DNA of 5,563 nt, from assembly GCA_018715425.1 (NCBI GenBank), contig DVLR01000137.1, positions 1-5,563 of the forward strand, written 5' to 3'. Shown here piece by piece: positions 1-5,563 of the stretch. The notes under the pieces are model-generated. The model ran no database searches and was not told where the DNA came from. It saw nothing but the letters and a program-made list of their open reading frames with translations. Each line of letters opens with the position of its first letter. The stretch's first letter is position 1. Source of the DNA: Candidatus Merdenecus merdavium (lineage in GTDB: Bacteria; Bacillota; Clostridia; Lachnospirales; Lachnospiraceae). A program made the position numbers and the translations under genes.

Positions 1-1544
1 GAGAATACGAATATGATCAATTTGAGAGCATCAGTGCTTTTGCAAAAAGACATCAGAGAGAGTACGCAGTAGATGATATTACTTGGAATGATCTAAATAT
101 GGATCATATCTTTATGTTGCTCAATCATACTCAATCATCAGTAGGACAGGAGTATTTATATCATGTTCTAAGAAATATTGAACTAGATGATAAGGTTCTT
201 AAAAAGAGAGATCGGCTAGCAACCTATATGGAGGAACATAGTGAAGATCGAATAAAACTTCAAGAGATCTTTGCGAACTTAGGTAGAACTAAAAGTCTTT
301 CTATTTCCTACTTCTTATATCGCTTAGAGGATATAGAAGAAAAGTCCAATTTCATACACCATATTACCAATGCATTGATCCTTTTATCTATTATAGGAAT
401 GCTGTTTTGGCCTGCTGTATTTGTAATTCCTTTCTTGTGCATCATTGGTTTTAGTATTGCCAAATATTATTCTTATCGGGGAGACATTGGCTCTTATATT
501 ATTTCTCTTTCCTATGTATTAAGTATGCTAAAGGCAGCGGATCAAATTGAAGGACTGGATATGGATGGAATTAAAGAATACCAGGATCGTTTAAAGGATA
601 TAAAGAATCATTTTTCTAAGTTCAGAAAAAATGCCTTTTTACTTTATCAACCAGTATCCGGTGCAGCAGATCCAGTAGCAATGGTTTTGGAGTATATAAA
701 AATTATTTTTCATGTGGATATCATTAAATTTAATTCCATGGTACGTATTTTGAAGGAACAACTTGATGATGTAGATCAACTCATGGAGAACTTGGGAGAG
801 ATGGAAGTGGGAATTGCCATTGCATCTTTTCGTCAGACGTTACCCTATACATGTAAGCCTCATTTTATCCCTGGCACTGAGGCTAAACTTCATATCAAAG
901 ATGCCTACCATCCAATGATTAGTGATCCTGTGGCCAATAGTATTCAGACTGATTCTAATGTTTTGATAACTGGATCCAATGCTTCTGGTAAATCTACTTT
1001 TTTAAAGACGGTAGCCATAAATAGTATTTTAGCTCAAAGTATTTATACAGTCTTAGGACACGAATATGAAAGTCCTTTTTATCGGATTTTTTCATCCATG
1101 GCGTTACGGGATGATTTAGAAAATCAGGAAAGTTATTATATTGTTGAGATTAAATCTTTAAAAAGAATCATGGATGCTAGCTACAAAGAGGATACGTGTA
1201 TGCTTTGTTTTATCGATGAAGTATTAAGAGGAACCAATACCATCGAACGTATTGCAGCCTCTTCTCAAATACTAAGAAGTTTTAGCTTAGATCATGTTAC
1301 TTGCTTTGCAGCGACACATGATATTGAGTTGACTCATTTATTGGAAGGGAAGTATGAAAATTACCATTTCCAAGAAGAAGTAAAAAAGGATGATGTACTT
1401 TTTGATTATGTTCTATACGAAGGAAGAGCCACTTCAAGAAATGCCATTAAGTTGTTAAGCATCATTGGTTACCATAAAGAAATCATAGAAAAGGCAGATG
1501 ATATGGCTGAAAGATTTATAAAAACAGGATCTTGGGAGTTATAA
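1..1544 (+). CDS. MutS-superfamily ATPase with predicted membrane hairpin (5' end outside window)
   Basis: This is a MutS-type P-loop ATPase, seen without its N-terminus. The frame is open from base 3, and the first in-window ATG (base 99) is not the start: the 32 preceding codons are open and no ribosome binding site precedes that ATG. Numbering from M99, residues 1-45 (N-H-T-x-S-S-V-G-x-E-Y-L) resemble the start of the MutS core domain. Residues 91-121 are strongly hydrophobic with a central proline, which suggests two membrane helices. The ATPase domain has Walker A GSNASGKST (292-300), a MutS-like signature around D338-D339 to E350, Walker B with D373-E374, and an A-T-H-D loop (405-408). 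About 513 residues are visible. The ATPase assignment is secure. The role in DNA repair or recombination, and the membrane location, are inferred. It is not classical MutS1, because membrane helices interrupt the core. It is probably co-transcribed with rnhA, 38 bases downstream. Confidence 0.93.
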   Translation, partial: EYEYDQFESISAFAKRHQREYAVDDITWNDLNMDHIFMLLNHTQSSVGQEYLYHVLRNIELDDKVLKKRDRLATYMEEHSEDRIKLQEIFANLGRTKSLSISYFLYRLEDIEEKSNFIHHITNALILLSIIGMLFWPAVFVIPFLCIIGFSIAKYYSYRGDIGSYIISLSYVLSMLKAADQIEGLDMDGIKEYQDRLKDIKNHFSKFRKNAFLLYQPVSGAADPVAMVLEYIKIIFHVDIIKFNSMVRILKEQLDDVDQLMENLGEMEVGIAIASFRQTLPYTCKPHFIPGTEAKLHIKDAYHPMISDPVANSIQTDSNVLITGSNASGKSTFLKTVAINSILAQSIYTVLGHEYESPFYRIFSSMALRDDLENQESYYIVEIKSLKRIMDASYKEDTCMLCFIDEVLRGTNTIERIAASSQILRSFSLDHVTCFAATHDIELTHLLEGKYENYHFQEEVKKDDVLFDYVLYEGRATSRNAIKLLSIIGYHKEIIEKADDMAERFIKTGSWEL

Positions 1545-1582
1545 TATCCTAATTTGATGTTTGGAATAATAAGGAGAATGAT

Positions 1583-2062
1583 ATGTTAGTAGAAATATTT
1601 ACTGATGGAGCTGCAAGAGGAAACCCCAATGGACCTGGGGGGTATGGAGTGATTTTAAGTTATATAGATCCTAAAGGAGTGAAGCATGAACGAGAATTTA
1701 GTTGCGGTTATAAAAAAACCACTAATAATCGGATGGAATTAATGGCGGCGATTGTGGGTTTGGAGGCTTTAACGAAACCTTGCCAGGTAAGACTTTATTC
1801 GGATTCCAAATATTTGGTAGATGCTTTTAATCAAAAATGGGTAGATGGATGGTTGAAGAAAAATTGGAGACGTGGAAAAAATGAACCTGTTAAAAATGTA
1901 GACTTATGGAAGAGAATGTTAGCTGCCAAAGGACCTCATGATGTGGAGTTTATCTGGGTAAAGGGACATGCTGGTCATCCTGAGAATGAACGTTGCGATA
2001 TTCTAGCCACCTCTGCAGCAGATGGAGATCATTTAATGGATGATGTTGGAGTCCAAATGTAA
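1583..2062 (+). CDS. rnhA: Ribonuclease HI
   Basis: RNase HI is a cytoplasmic, metal-dependent endonuclease that cuts the RNA strand of RNA-DNA hybrids, such as R-loops and primers. At 159 residues it is close to the 155 of the E. coli enzyme. The four acidic catalytic residues are all visible: D8 in T-D-G-A-A-R-G-N-P, E52 in N-N-R-M-E-L, D74 in S-D-S-K-Y, and D139 in E-R-C-D. The catalytic-loop histidine is H129 in V-K-G-H-A-G-H. Residues 84-110 (tryptophan- and lysine-rich, N-Q-K-W-V to D-L-W) correspond to the basic substrate-binding handle of E. coli-type enzymes. The start at 1583 is set by AAGGAG at 1571-1576, six bases upstream. An ATG at 1578 hits a stop after three codons. The gene follows the MutS-like gene by 38 bases with no terminator, so the two are probably one transcript. 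All key residues are intact and it should be active. Confidence 0.97.
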   Translation: MLVEIFTDGAARGNPNGPGGYGVILSYIDPKGVKHEREFSCGYKKTTNNRMELMAAIVGLEALTKPCQVRLYSDSKYLVDAFNQKWVDGWLKKNWRRGKNEPVKNVDLWKRMLAAKGPHDVEFIWVKGHAGHPENERCDILATSAADGDHLMDDVGVQM

Positions 2063-2070
2063 ATCTGGAC
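2051..2070. repeat. Short inverted repeat spanning the rnhA stop codon
   Basis: GTCCA (2051-2055) is mirrored by TGGAC (2066-2070) around a ten-base loop holding the rnhA stop. It is only a five-pair stem with no T-run after it, so it is not a credible intrinsic terminator. It may still help protect the rnhA 3' end, or it may be chance. Confidence 0.3.
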
Positions 2071-2085
2071 ATGAATTTCATGAAA
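2070..2085. repeat. Overlapping palindromes just downstream of rnhA
   Basis: Two palindromes overlap here: CATGAA-T-TTCATG (2070-2082, six-base arms) and the perfect ten-base TTTCATGAAA (2076-2085). They lie eight bases after the rnhA stop and about 45 bases upstream of the first candidate -35 box. They could be a protein-binding site, but A/T-rich sequence produces such palindromes by chance and I recognise no known operator. Confidence 0.35.
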
Positions 2086-2127
2086 CATGCTTTTGAAAGG
2101 ATGAAAAATAGACAGAAAATTGCCTAC

Positions 2128-2156
2128 TTGAAATGAAAAATATCATATGATAAGAT
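2128..2156 (+). promoter_or_regulatory. Candidate sigma-A promoter P1 for tyrS-alaS
   Basis: TTGAAA (2128-2133) is a five-of-six match to the -35 consensus. It is followed after 17 bases by TAAGAT (2151-2156), a four-of-six match to -10. Transcription would begin near 2163, giving a leader of about 130 bases that contains the hairpin at 2168-2194. The -10 region overlaps a perfect palindrome (2141-2152). The spacing is ideal, but such matches are common in A/T-rich DNA. Confidence 0.42.
2141..2152. repeat. Perfect 12-base palindrome overlapping the P1 -10 box
   Basis: TATCATATGATA reads identically on both strands and overlaps the first two bases of the candidate -10 element of P1. A repressor bound here would block that promoter. 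No regulator for this motif is recognised, and the A/T-rich composition means it could be fortuitous. Confidence 0.35.
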
Positions 2157-2165
2157 ATAGGATAG

Positions 2166-2209
2166 CGCATTCGATTCCTTTTAAGAATGGAATGGAAAAA
2201 TGACTTGCG
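2166..2209 (+). promoter_or_regulatory. Hairpin in the tyrS leader
   Basis: CATTCGATTC (2168-2177) pairs with GAATGGAATG (2185-2194) in nine of ten positions, with one internal G-G mismatch and a seven-base loop. An alternative outer pairing, CGCA (2166-2169) with TGCG (2206-2209), could enclose the inner stem. The sequence after it is A-rich rather than T-rich, so it is not an intrinsic terminator for the + strand. It would sit within the first bases of a transcript from P1. It could be a 5'-end stabiliser or a regulatory structure; its function is unknown. Confidence 0.45.
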
Positions 2210-2227
2210 TAGAGACAATAAAAATCT

Positions 2228-2256
2228 TGTATATGAAATACCATAAGATTTATAAA
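2228..2256 (+). promoter_or_regulatory. Candidate promoter P2, proximal to tyrS
   Basis: TTGTAT (2228-2233) is a weak -35, conserved in its TTG. It is followed after 17 bases by TATAAA (2251-2256), a five-of-six -10 match. Transcription would start near 2263 and give a leader of about 30 bases before the tyrS ATG. This would bypass the upstream hairpin. It is an alternative or an addition to P1. Confidence 0.38.
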
Positions 2257-2262
2257 TAGGAA

Positions 2263-2276
2263 TATTAGGTGTAATA
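2263..2276. repeat. Short inverted repeat ahead of the tyrS ribosome binding site
   Basis: TATTA (2263-2267) and TAATA (2272-2276) flank a GGTG loop, ending four bases before the AGGAGG. It is an all-A/T five-pair stem, so any RNA hairpin would be weak. As DNA it would lie at the start point expected from P2. Confidence 0.25.
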
Positions 2277-2280
2277 GAAG

Positions 2281-2286
2281 AGGAGG
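2281..2286 (+). promoter_or_regulatory. tyrS ribosome binding site (decides the start codon)
   Basis: A perfect AGGAGG directly abuts an ATG at 2287, leaving no spacer for initiation there. The in-frame ATG at 2293 lies six bases downstream, the normal spacing. The start is therefore placed at 2293, removing two residues (Met-Asp) from the longest reading frame. Confidence 0.85.
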
Positions 2287-2292
2287 ATGGAC

Positions 2293-3534
2293 ATGCCATC
2301 AGAAAGAAATGTATACGATATTCTAGAAGAACGTGGCTTTATTGAACAGAGTACCAATCGTGAAGAAGTTAGAGCAATGTTAGGTAAAGAACGTGTTACC
2401 TTTTATATAGGATTTGATGCAACAGCAGATAGTTTAACAGCAGGACATTTCCTTACAGTTATGGCTATGATGCATATGCAAAGAGCGGGACATAGACCCA
2501 TCGCCTTATTAGGTGGTGGAACGACCATGATAGGGGATCCATCTGGAAAATCAGATATGAGATCTATTATGACAAAAGAAACCATTGCACATAATGCTCA
2601 GCGTTTTCACCAACAACTTTCTAGATTTATTGATTTTGACAATGATCAAGCCATTATTGCAAATAATGCTGATTGGTTAATGGATTTAAACTATGTAGAA
2701 TTTTTACGTGAAGTGGGTGTGCATTTTTCTGTTAATCGTATGTTAACAGCGGATTGTTATAAGCAGAGAATGGAAAAAGGCTTAACCTTTTTTGAATTCA
2801 ATTATATGCTCATGCAGTCTTATGATTTTTGGAAACTAAATCAACTCTATGATTGCCAATTACAATTAGGTGGCAACGATCAGTGGTCGAATATTATTGG
2901 TGGAGTCGAGTTGATCCGCCGAAAAGAGCAAAAACAAGCTTACGGTTTAACTTTTAAATTGTTAACAACTAGTGAAGGTATCAAAATGGGTAAAACCATG
3001 AAAGGTGCTGTATGGCTAGATCCAGAAAAAACATCTCCTTATGAGTTTTATCAATATTGGAGAAATATTGAAGATGTTAAGGTAGAAGAGTGTTTAGGAC
3101 TTTTAACATTTTTACCAATGGACGAGGTTCGTCGTTTGGGAGCTTTAGAGGGAGCAAAGATCAATCAGGCTAAGGAAGTTTTAGCTTATGAGATCACAAA
3201 GATTGTACATGGAGAAGAAGAGGCTCAAAAAGCACAAGATGCCGCGAGAGCTTTGTTTGAACAGGGTGGTAAATCAGCAGATATGCCTACGACACTCATG
3301 AAAAAAGTAGATTTAGATGCAGGTAAAGATTTAATCACGTTATTGGTAGAAACGAAATTGGCTCCAACCCGTTCAGAAGCAAGGAGATTAATCACTCAAG
3401 GCGGTGTATCTGTAAATGATAAAAAGATTACAGATATTTCTAGAAAGTTCACTACAAATGATATTGATCAAGATGGTTCTCTTGTGATTAAAAAAGGTAA
3501 AAAGGGATATCATCAAATTAAGATTGAATCATGA
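2293..3534 (+). CDS. tyrS: Tyrosyl-tRNA synthetase
   Basis: This class I enzyme, a cytoplasmic homodimer in its family, activates tyrosine with ATP and charges tRNA-Tyr. It has 413 residues from M2293, close to the usual bacterial length. In order: Y38 and the G-F-D-A-T-A-D-S-L-T-A-G-H segment (40-52, the HIGH region), D82 in G-D-P-S-G, the tyrosine-pocket set Y171, Q175 and D178, G-G-N-D-Q-W (193-198), and the mobile loop K-M-G-K-T (231-235). An S4 RNA-binding domain lies at about 345-411. By comparison with the B. stearothermophilus enzyme, T40 and H48 are kept (T44, H52) but the first HIGH histidine (H45) is threonine (T49). The pattern suggests a clostridial-type TyrRS, not a broken gene. 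alaS follows after 37 bases, so the two are probably co-transcribed. No T-box is seen upstream. Confidence 0.98.
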   Translation: MPSERNVYDILEERGFIEQSTNREEVRAMLGKERVTFYIGFDATADSLTAGHFLTVMAMMHMQRAGHRPIALLGGGTTMIGDPSGKSDMRSIMTKETIAHNAQRFHQQLSRFIDFDNDQAIIANNADWLMDLNYVEFLREVGVHFSVNRMLTADCYKQRMEKGLTFFEFNYMLMQSYDFWKLNQLYDCQLQLGGNDQWSNIIGGVELIRRKEQKQAYGLTFKLLTTSEGIKMGKTMKGAVWLDPEKTSPYEFYQYWRNIEDVKVEECLGLLTFLPMDEVRRLGALEGAKINQAKEVLAYEITKIVHGEEEAQKAQDAARALFEQGGKSADMPTTLMKKVDLDAGKDLITLLVETKLAPTRSEARRLITQGGVSVNDKKITDISRKFTTNDIDQDGSLVIKKGKKGYHQIKIES

Positions 3535-3559
3535 TAAAACGAAAGAAATAGAGAATCCG

Positions 3560-3564
3560 GGAGG
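3560..3564 (+). promoter_or_regulatory. alaS ribosome binding site (supports a TTG start)
   Basis: GGAGG, within GGGAGG at 3559-3564, lies seven bases before TTG at 3572. The first in-frame ATG (3605) has no ribosome binding site, and using it would remove conserved N-terminal residues of AlaRS. TTG is therefore the best start. Confidence 0.85.
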
Positions 3565-3571
3565 AAAAAAC

Positions 3572-5563
3572 TTGAAAAATTATGGAGTAAATGAATTACG
3601 CCAAATGTTTTTAGACTTCTTTGCAAGTAAAGAACATCTGGTGATGAAGAGCTTTTCTTTAGTTCCTCAAAATGATAAGAGTTTGTTATTAATAAATTCT
3701 GGTATGGCACCTTTAAAGCCATACTTTACAGGACAGACAGTCCCACCAAGTGTTCGAGTGGCTACTTGCCAGAAATGTATTCGTACAGGTGATATTGAAA
3801 ACGTAGGGAAAACAGCACGCCATGGTACATTTTTCGAAATGCTTGGAAACTTCTCTTTTGGAGATTATTTTAAGAGGGAAGCCATTGCATGGTCATGGGA
3901 GTTTTTAACAGAAGTCGTAGGGTTGGAAGCTAGTCGTTTATATCCTTCTATTTATGAGGAAGATGATGAAGCCTTCAGAATTTGGAACGAAGACATGAAG
4001 ATTCCAGCAGAAAAGATCTTTAGAATGGGTAAGGAAGATAATTTCTGGGAGCATGGAGCAGGTCCTTGTGGGCCGTGCTCTGAAATCTACTATGATCGTG
4101 GAGAAAAATACGGTTGTGGGGATCCAAACTGTACAGTAGGCTGTGAATGTGATCGTTACATGGAAGTATGGAACAATGTATTTACACAGTTTGAAAGTGA
4201 TGGAAACGGAAATTATACAGAGTTATCTCAAAAGAATATTGATACTGGAATGGGTCTTGAAAGACTTGCCATTGCCGTTCAAGATGTAGATACCATCTTT
4301 GATATAGATACAATTCAAGAATTAAGGGATAAAGTATGTGAATTTGCAGGTGTGGTTTATGGAGTGGATGAAGAAAAGGATGTTTCCATTCGTTTGATTA
4401 CGGATCATATTCGTTCTTCTTCCTTTATGATTTCAGATGGTATTATGCCAACCAACGAAGGACGAGGCTATGTCCTAAGGAGATTGATTCGTAGAGCAGC
4501 TAGACATGGACGCCTTCTTGGAATGGAAGAAAAGTTTTTATCAAAGCTAAGTGAAACTGTAATAGAAGGTTCAAAAGATGGCTATCCTGAATTAGAAGAA
4601 AAGAAAGATTTTATTCTTAAAATATTAAATCAAGAGGAAGATAAATTTAATAAAACCATTGATCAAGGTTTGACAATCTTAGCTCAAATGGAAGAAGAAA
4701 TGAAGAAAAAACAGGAAAATGAACTTTCTGGAGAAGAAGCTTTTAAATTATACGATACTTACGGTTTTCCTCTGGATTTAACAAAAGAAATCTTAGAGGA
4801 GAAGGGCTTAAGGATTGATGAAGAGGGCTTTCAAGCATCCATGGAGGAACAGAGGATGAAAGCCAGAAATGCAAGAGAAGTTTCAAATTACATGGGAGCA
4901 GATGCAACGGTTTATGAAGAAATTGATCCAGCTATTACATCTAGATTTATTGGTTACCATGTTTTAACATCAGATTCGAACATTCTTGCTCTAACAACAG
5001 AAGATGAGATCGTAGAAGGTTTAGGTGAAGGTCAAACTGGAACCATTATTGTAGCAGAAACACCATTTTATCCAACTATGGGTGGTCAAGTAGGAGACAA
5101 AGGAAGTATCGTAACAGAGGATGGACAGTTCAAGGTTGAGGAGACCATTCCTTTAGTCGGAGATAAAATTGGCCATATTGGTCGAGTAACAAAGGGAATA
5201 TTAAAGGTATCTGATGTTGTTTCTTTACAAGTAGATAAAAAAGAACGTGAGGATACAGCTAAAAATCATAGTGCTACTCACCTTCTTCAAAAGGCATTGA
5301 AAACTGTTCTAGGAGCACATGTGGAACAGAAAGGTTCTCTTGTAGCATCGGATAGACTGCGTTTTGACTTTGCTCACTTCTCTGCCATGACAGAAGAAGA
5401 AATTCAAAAAGTAGAAGATCTGGTAAATGATCAAATCAGTGCAGCTTTAGAGATAAAAACAGAGGTTATGAATATTGATGAAGCTAAAAAATCAGGAGCT
5501 ATGGCTTTGTTTGGAGAAAAGTACGCAGAGGATGTACGGGTTGTTAGTATGGGCGATTTCTCT
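3572..5563 (+). CDS. alaS: Alanyl-tRNA synthetase (3' end outside window)
   Basis: This class II enzyme charges tRNA-Ala, recognising mainly the G3:U70 acceptor pair, and removes misactivated serine or glycine in an editing domain. The frame is clean from TTG 3572 to the last base: 664 codons of roughly 880 usual. Visible landmarks: motif 2 R-H-G-T-F-F-E-M-L-G-N-F-S-F (83-96), a cysteine cluster in the catalytic domain (C182, C187, C191, C193), motif 3 G-M-G-L-E-R-L (226-232), E-G-R-G-Y-V-L-R-R (296-304) in the tRNA-recognition region, the editing-domain T-P-F-Y-P-T-M-G-G-Q (497-506), and the first zinc-binding half H-S-A-T-H (566-570). The second half (C-G-G-T-H) should begin a few codons past the edge. 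T502 replaces the glutamate often found in F-Y-x-E-x-G-G-Q; I believe this variant occurs in other clostridia. The rest of the editing domain and the C-Ala domain are not seen. The gene is probably co-transcribed with tyrS. Confidence 0.98.
   Translation, partial: MKNYGVNELRQMFLDFFASKEHLVMKSFSLVPQNDKSLLLINSGMAPLKPYFTGQTVPPSVRVATCQKCIRTGDIENVGKTARHGTFFEMLGNFSFGDYFKREAIAWSWEFLTEVVGLEASRLYPSIYEEDDEAFRIWNEDMKIPAEKIFRMGKEDNFWEHGAGPCGPCSEIYYDRGEKYGCGDPNCTVGCECDRYMEVWNNVFTQFESDGNGNYTELSQKNIDTGMGLERLAIAVQDVDTIFDIDTIQELRDKVCEFAGVVYGVDEEKDVSIRLITDHIRSSSFMISDGIMPTNEGRGYVLRRLIRRAARHGRLLGMEEKFLSKLSETVIEGSKDGYPELEEKKDFILKILNQEEDKFNKTIDQGLTILAQMEEEMKKKQENELSGEEAFKLYDTYGFPLDLTKEILEEKGLRIDEEGFQASMEEQRMKARNAREVSNYMGADATVYEEIDPAITSRFIGYHVLTSDSNILALTTEDEIVEGLGEGQTGTIIVAETPFYPTMGGQVGDKGSIVTEDGQFKVEETIPLVGDKIGHIGRVTKGILKVSDVVSLQVDKKEREDTAKNHSATHLLQKALKTVLGAHVEQKGSLVASDRLRFDFAHFSAMTEEEIQKVEDLVNDQISAALEIKTEVMNIDEAKKSGAMALFGEKYAEDVRVVSMGDFS

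Larger units (their letters stand above)
2063..2292. other. Non-coding interval and probable tyrS leader
   Basis: These 230 bases between rnhA and tyrS contain no convincing gene. Several short inverted repeats and two sigma-A-like promoter candidates lie here and are listed separately. I looked for the T-box signature common in Firmicute synthetase leaders (the AGGGTGG-N-ACCGCG block with a following terminator) and did not find it. No GC-rich hairpin followed by a T-run is visible, so rnhA read-through into tyrS cannot be excluded. Control of tyrS from this interval is inferred from its length and position only. Confidence 0.7.

Noticed and set aside
1578..1589. Upstream ATG five bases before the rnhA start
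   Set aside because: It reads ATG ATA TGT TAG, a three-codon frame, and sits too close to the ribosome binding site. It is unlikely to matter.
2071..2136. Possible 21-residue leader peptide after rnhA (M-N-F-M-K to Y-L-K) containing a Tyr codon
   Set aside because: There is no ribosome binding site, only one Tyr codon, and no terminator/antiterminator pair downstream, so classical attenuation is not supported.
2168..2200. Hairpin as an intrinsic terminator for rnhA
   Set aside because: The stem is A/T-rich with a mismatch and is followed by GAAAAA, not a T-run, on the + strand.
2150..2249. Repeated ATAAGAT at 2150-2156 and 2243-2249
   Set aside because: A seven-base A/T-rich direct repeat is expected by chance in this composition, and the flanks do not match well.
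2078..2299. 73-codon reading frame on the - strand across the rnhA-tyrS interval
   Set aside because: It starts inside the tyrS start region, has no ribosome binding site, and its Ser/Phe/Ile/Tyr-rich translation looks like the complement of purine-rich A/T DNA. It resembles no family I know.
2403..2585. 60-codon - strand frame inside tyrS
   Set aside because: It lies wholly opposite conserved TyrRS active-site codons and has no initiation signal. It is a shadow frame.
3513..3722. 69-codon - strand frame over the tyrS-alaS junction
   Set aside because: It lies opposite the end of tyrS and the conserved AlaRS N-terminus, with no start signal and no recognisable protein features.
1..5563. Mobile element, CRISPR, toxin-antitoxin or defence island
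   Set aside because: There are no transposase or integrase genes, no spaced repeats and no unknown gene cluster. Every long frame is a recognisable housekeeping or repair-type gene.

Overview
The window is an ordinary-looking stretch of housekeeping genes, all on the + strand, from a low-GC Gram-positive bacterium, most likely a member of the Clostridia. The evidence is the A/T-rich sequence, the strong AGGAGG-type ribosome binding sites, a TTG start codon, and the flavour of the tyrosyl-tRNA synthetase (a T-A-G-H version of the HIGH motif and a K-M-G-K-T loop). The genus cannot be fixed from the sequence alone.

Layout: (1) Bases 1-1544 hold the 3' part of a MutS-superfamily ATPase. Its frame is open to the left edge, so the true start lies upstream, and it carries a predicted membrane hairpin inside the MutS-like core. 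(2) After a 38-base gap come bases 1583-2062, a complete ribonuclease HI gene (rnhA). (3) Bases 2063-2292 are a 230-base non-coding interval with several inverted repeats and two candidate promoters. It has no recognisable T-box and no convincing terminator. (4) Bases 2293-3534 are a complete tyrS; the start is set at the second ATG because of the ribosome binding site. (5) After a 37-base gap, bases 3572-5563 are the first 664 codons of alaS. It starts at TTG and runs off the right edge before the second half of its editing-site metal-binding motif.

The genes fall into two probable transcription units: mutS-like with rnhA (nucleic-acid maintenance), and tyrS with alaS (tRNA charging). Read-through from the first to the second remains possible because no terminator is visible between them. 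I see no mobile element, CRISPR array, RNA gene or defence system. The points most worth a second look are the membrane-type MutS homologue beside an RNase H gene, the structured but T-box-free leader of tyrS, and the His-to-Thr change in the TyrRS HIGH motif.
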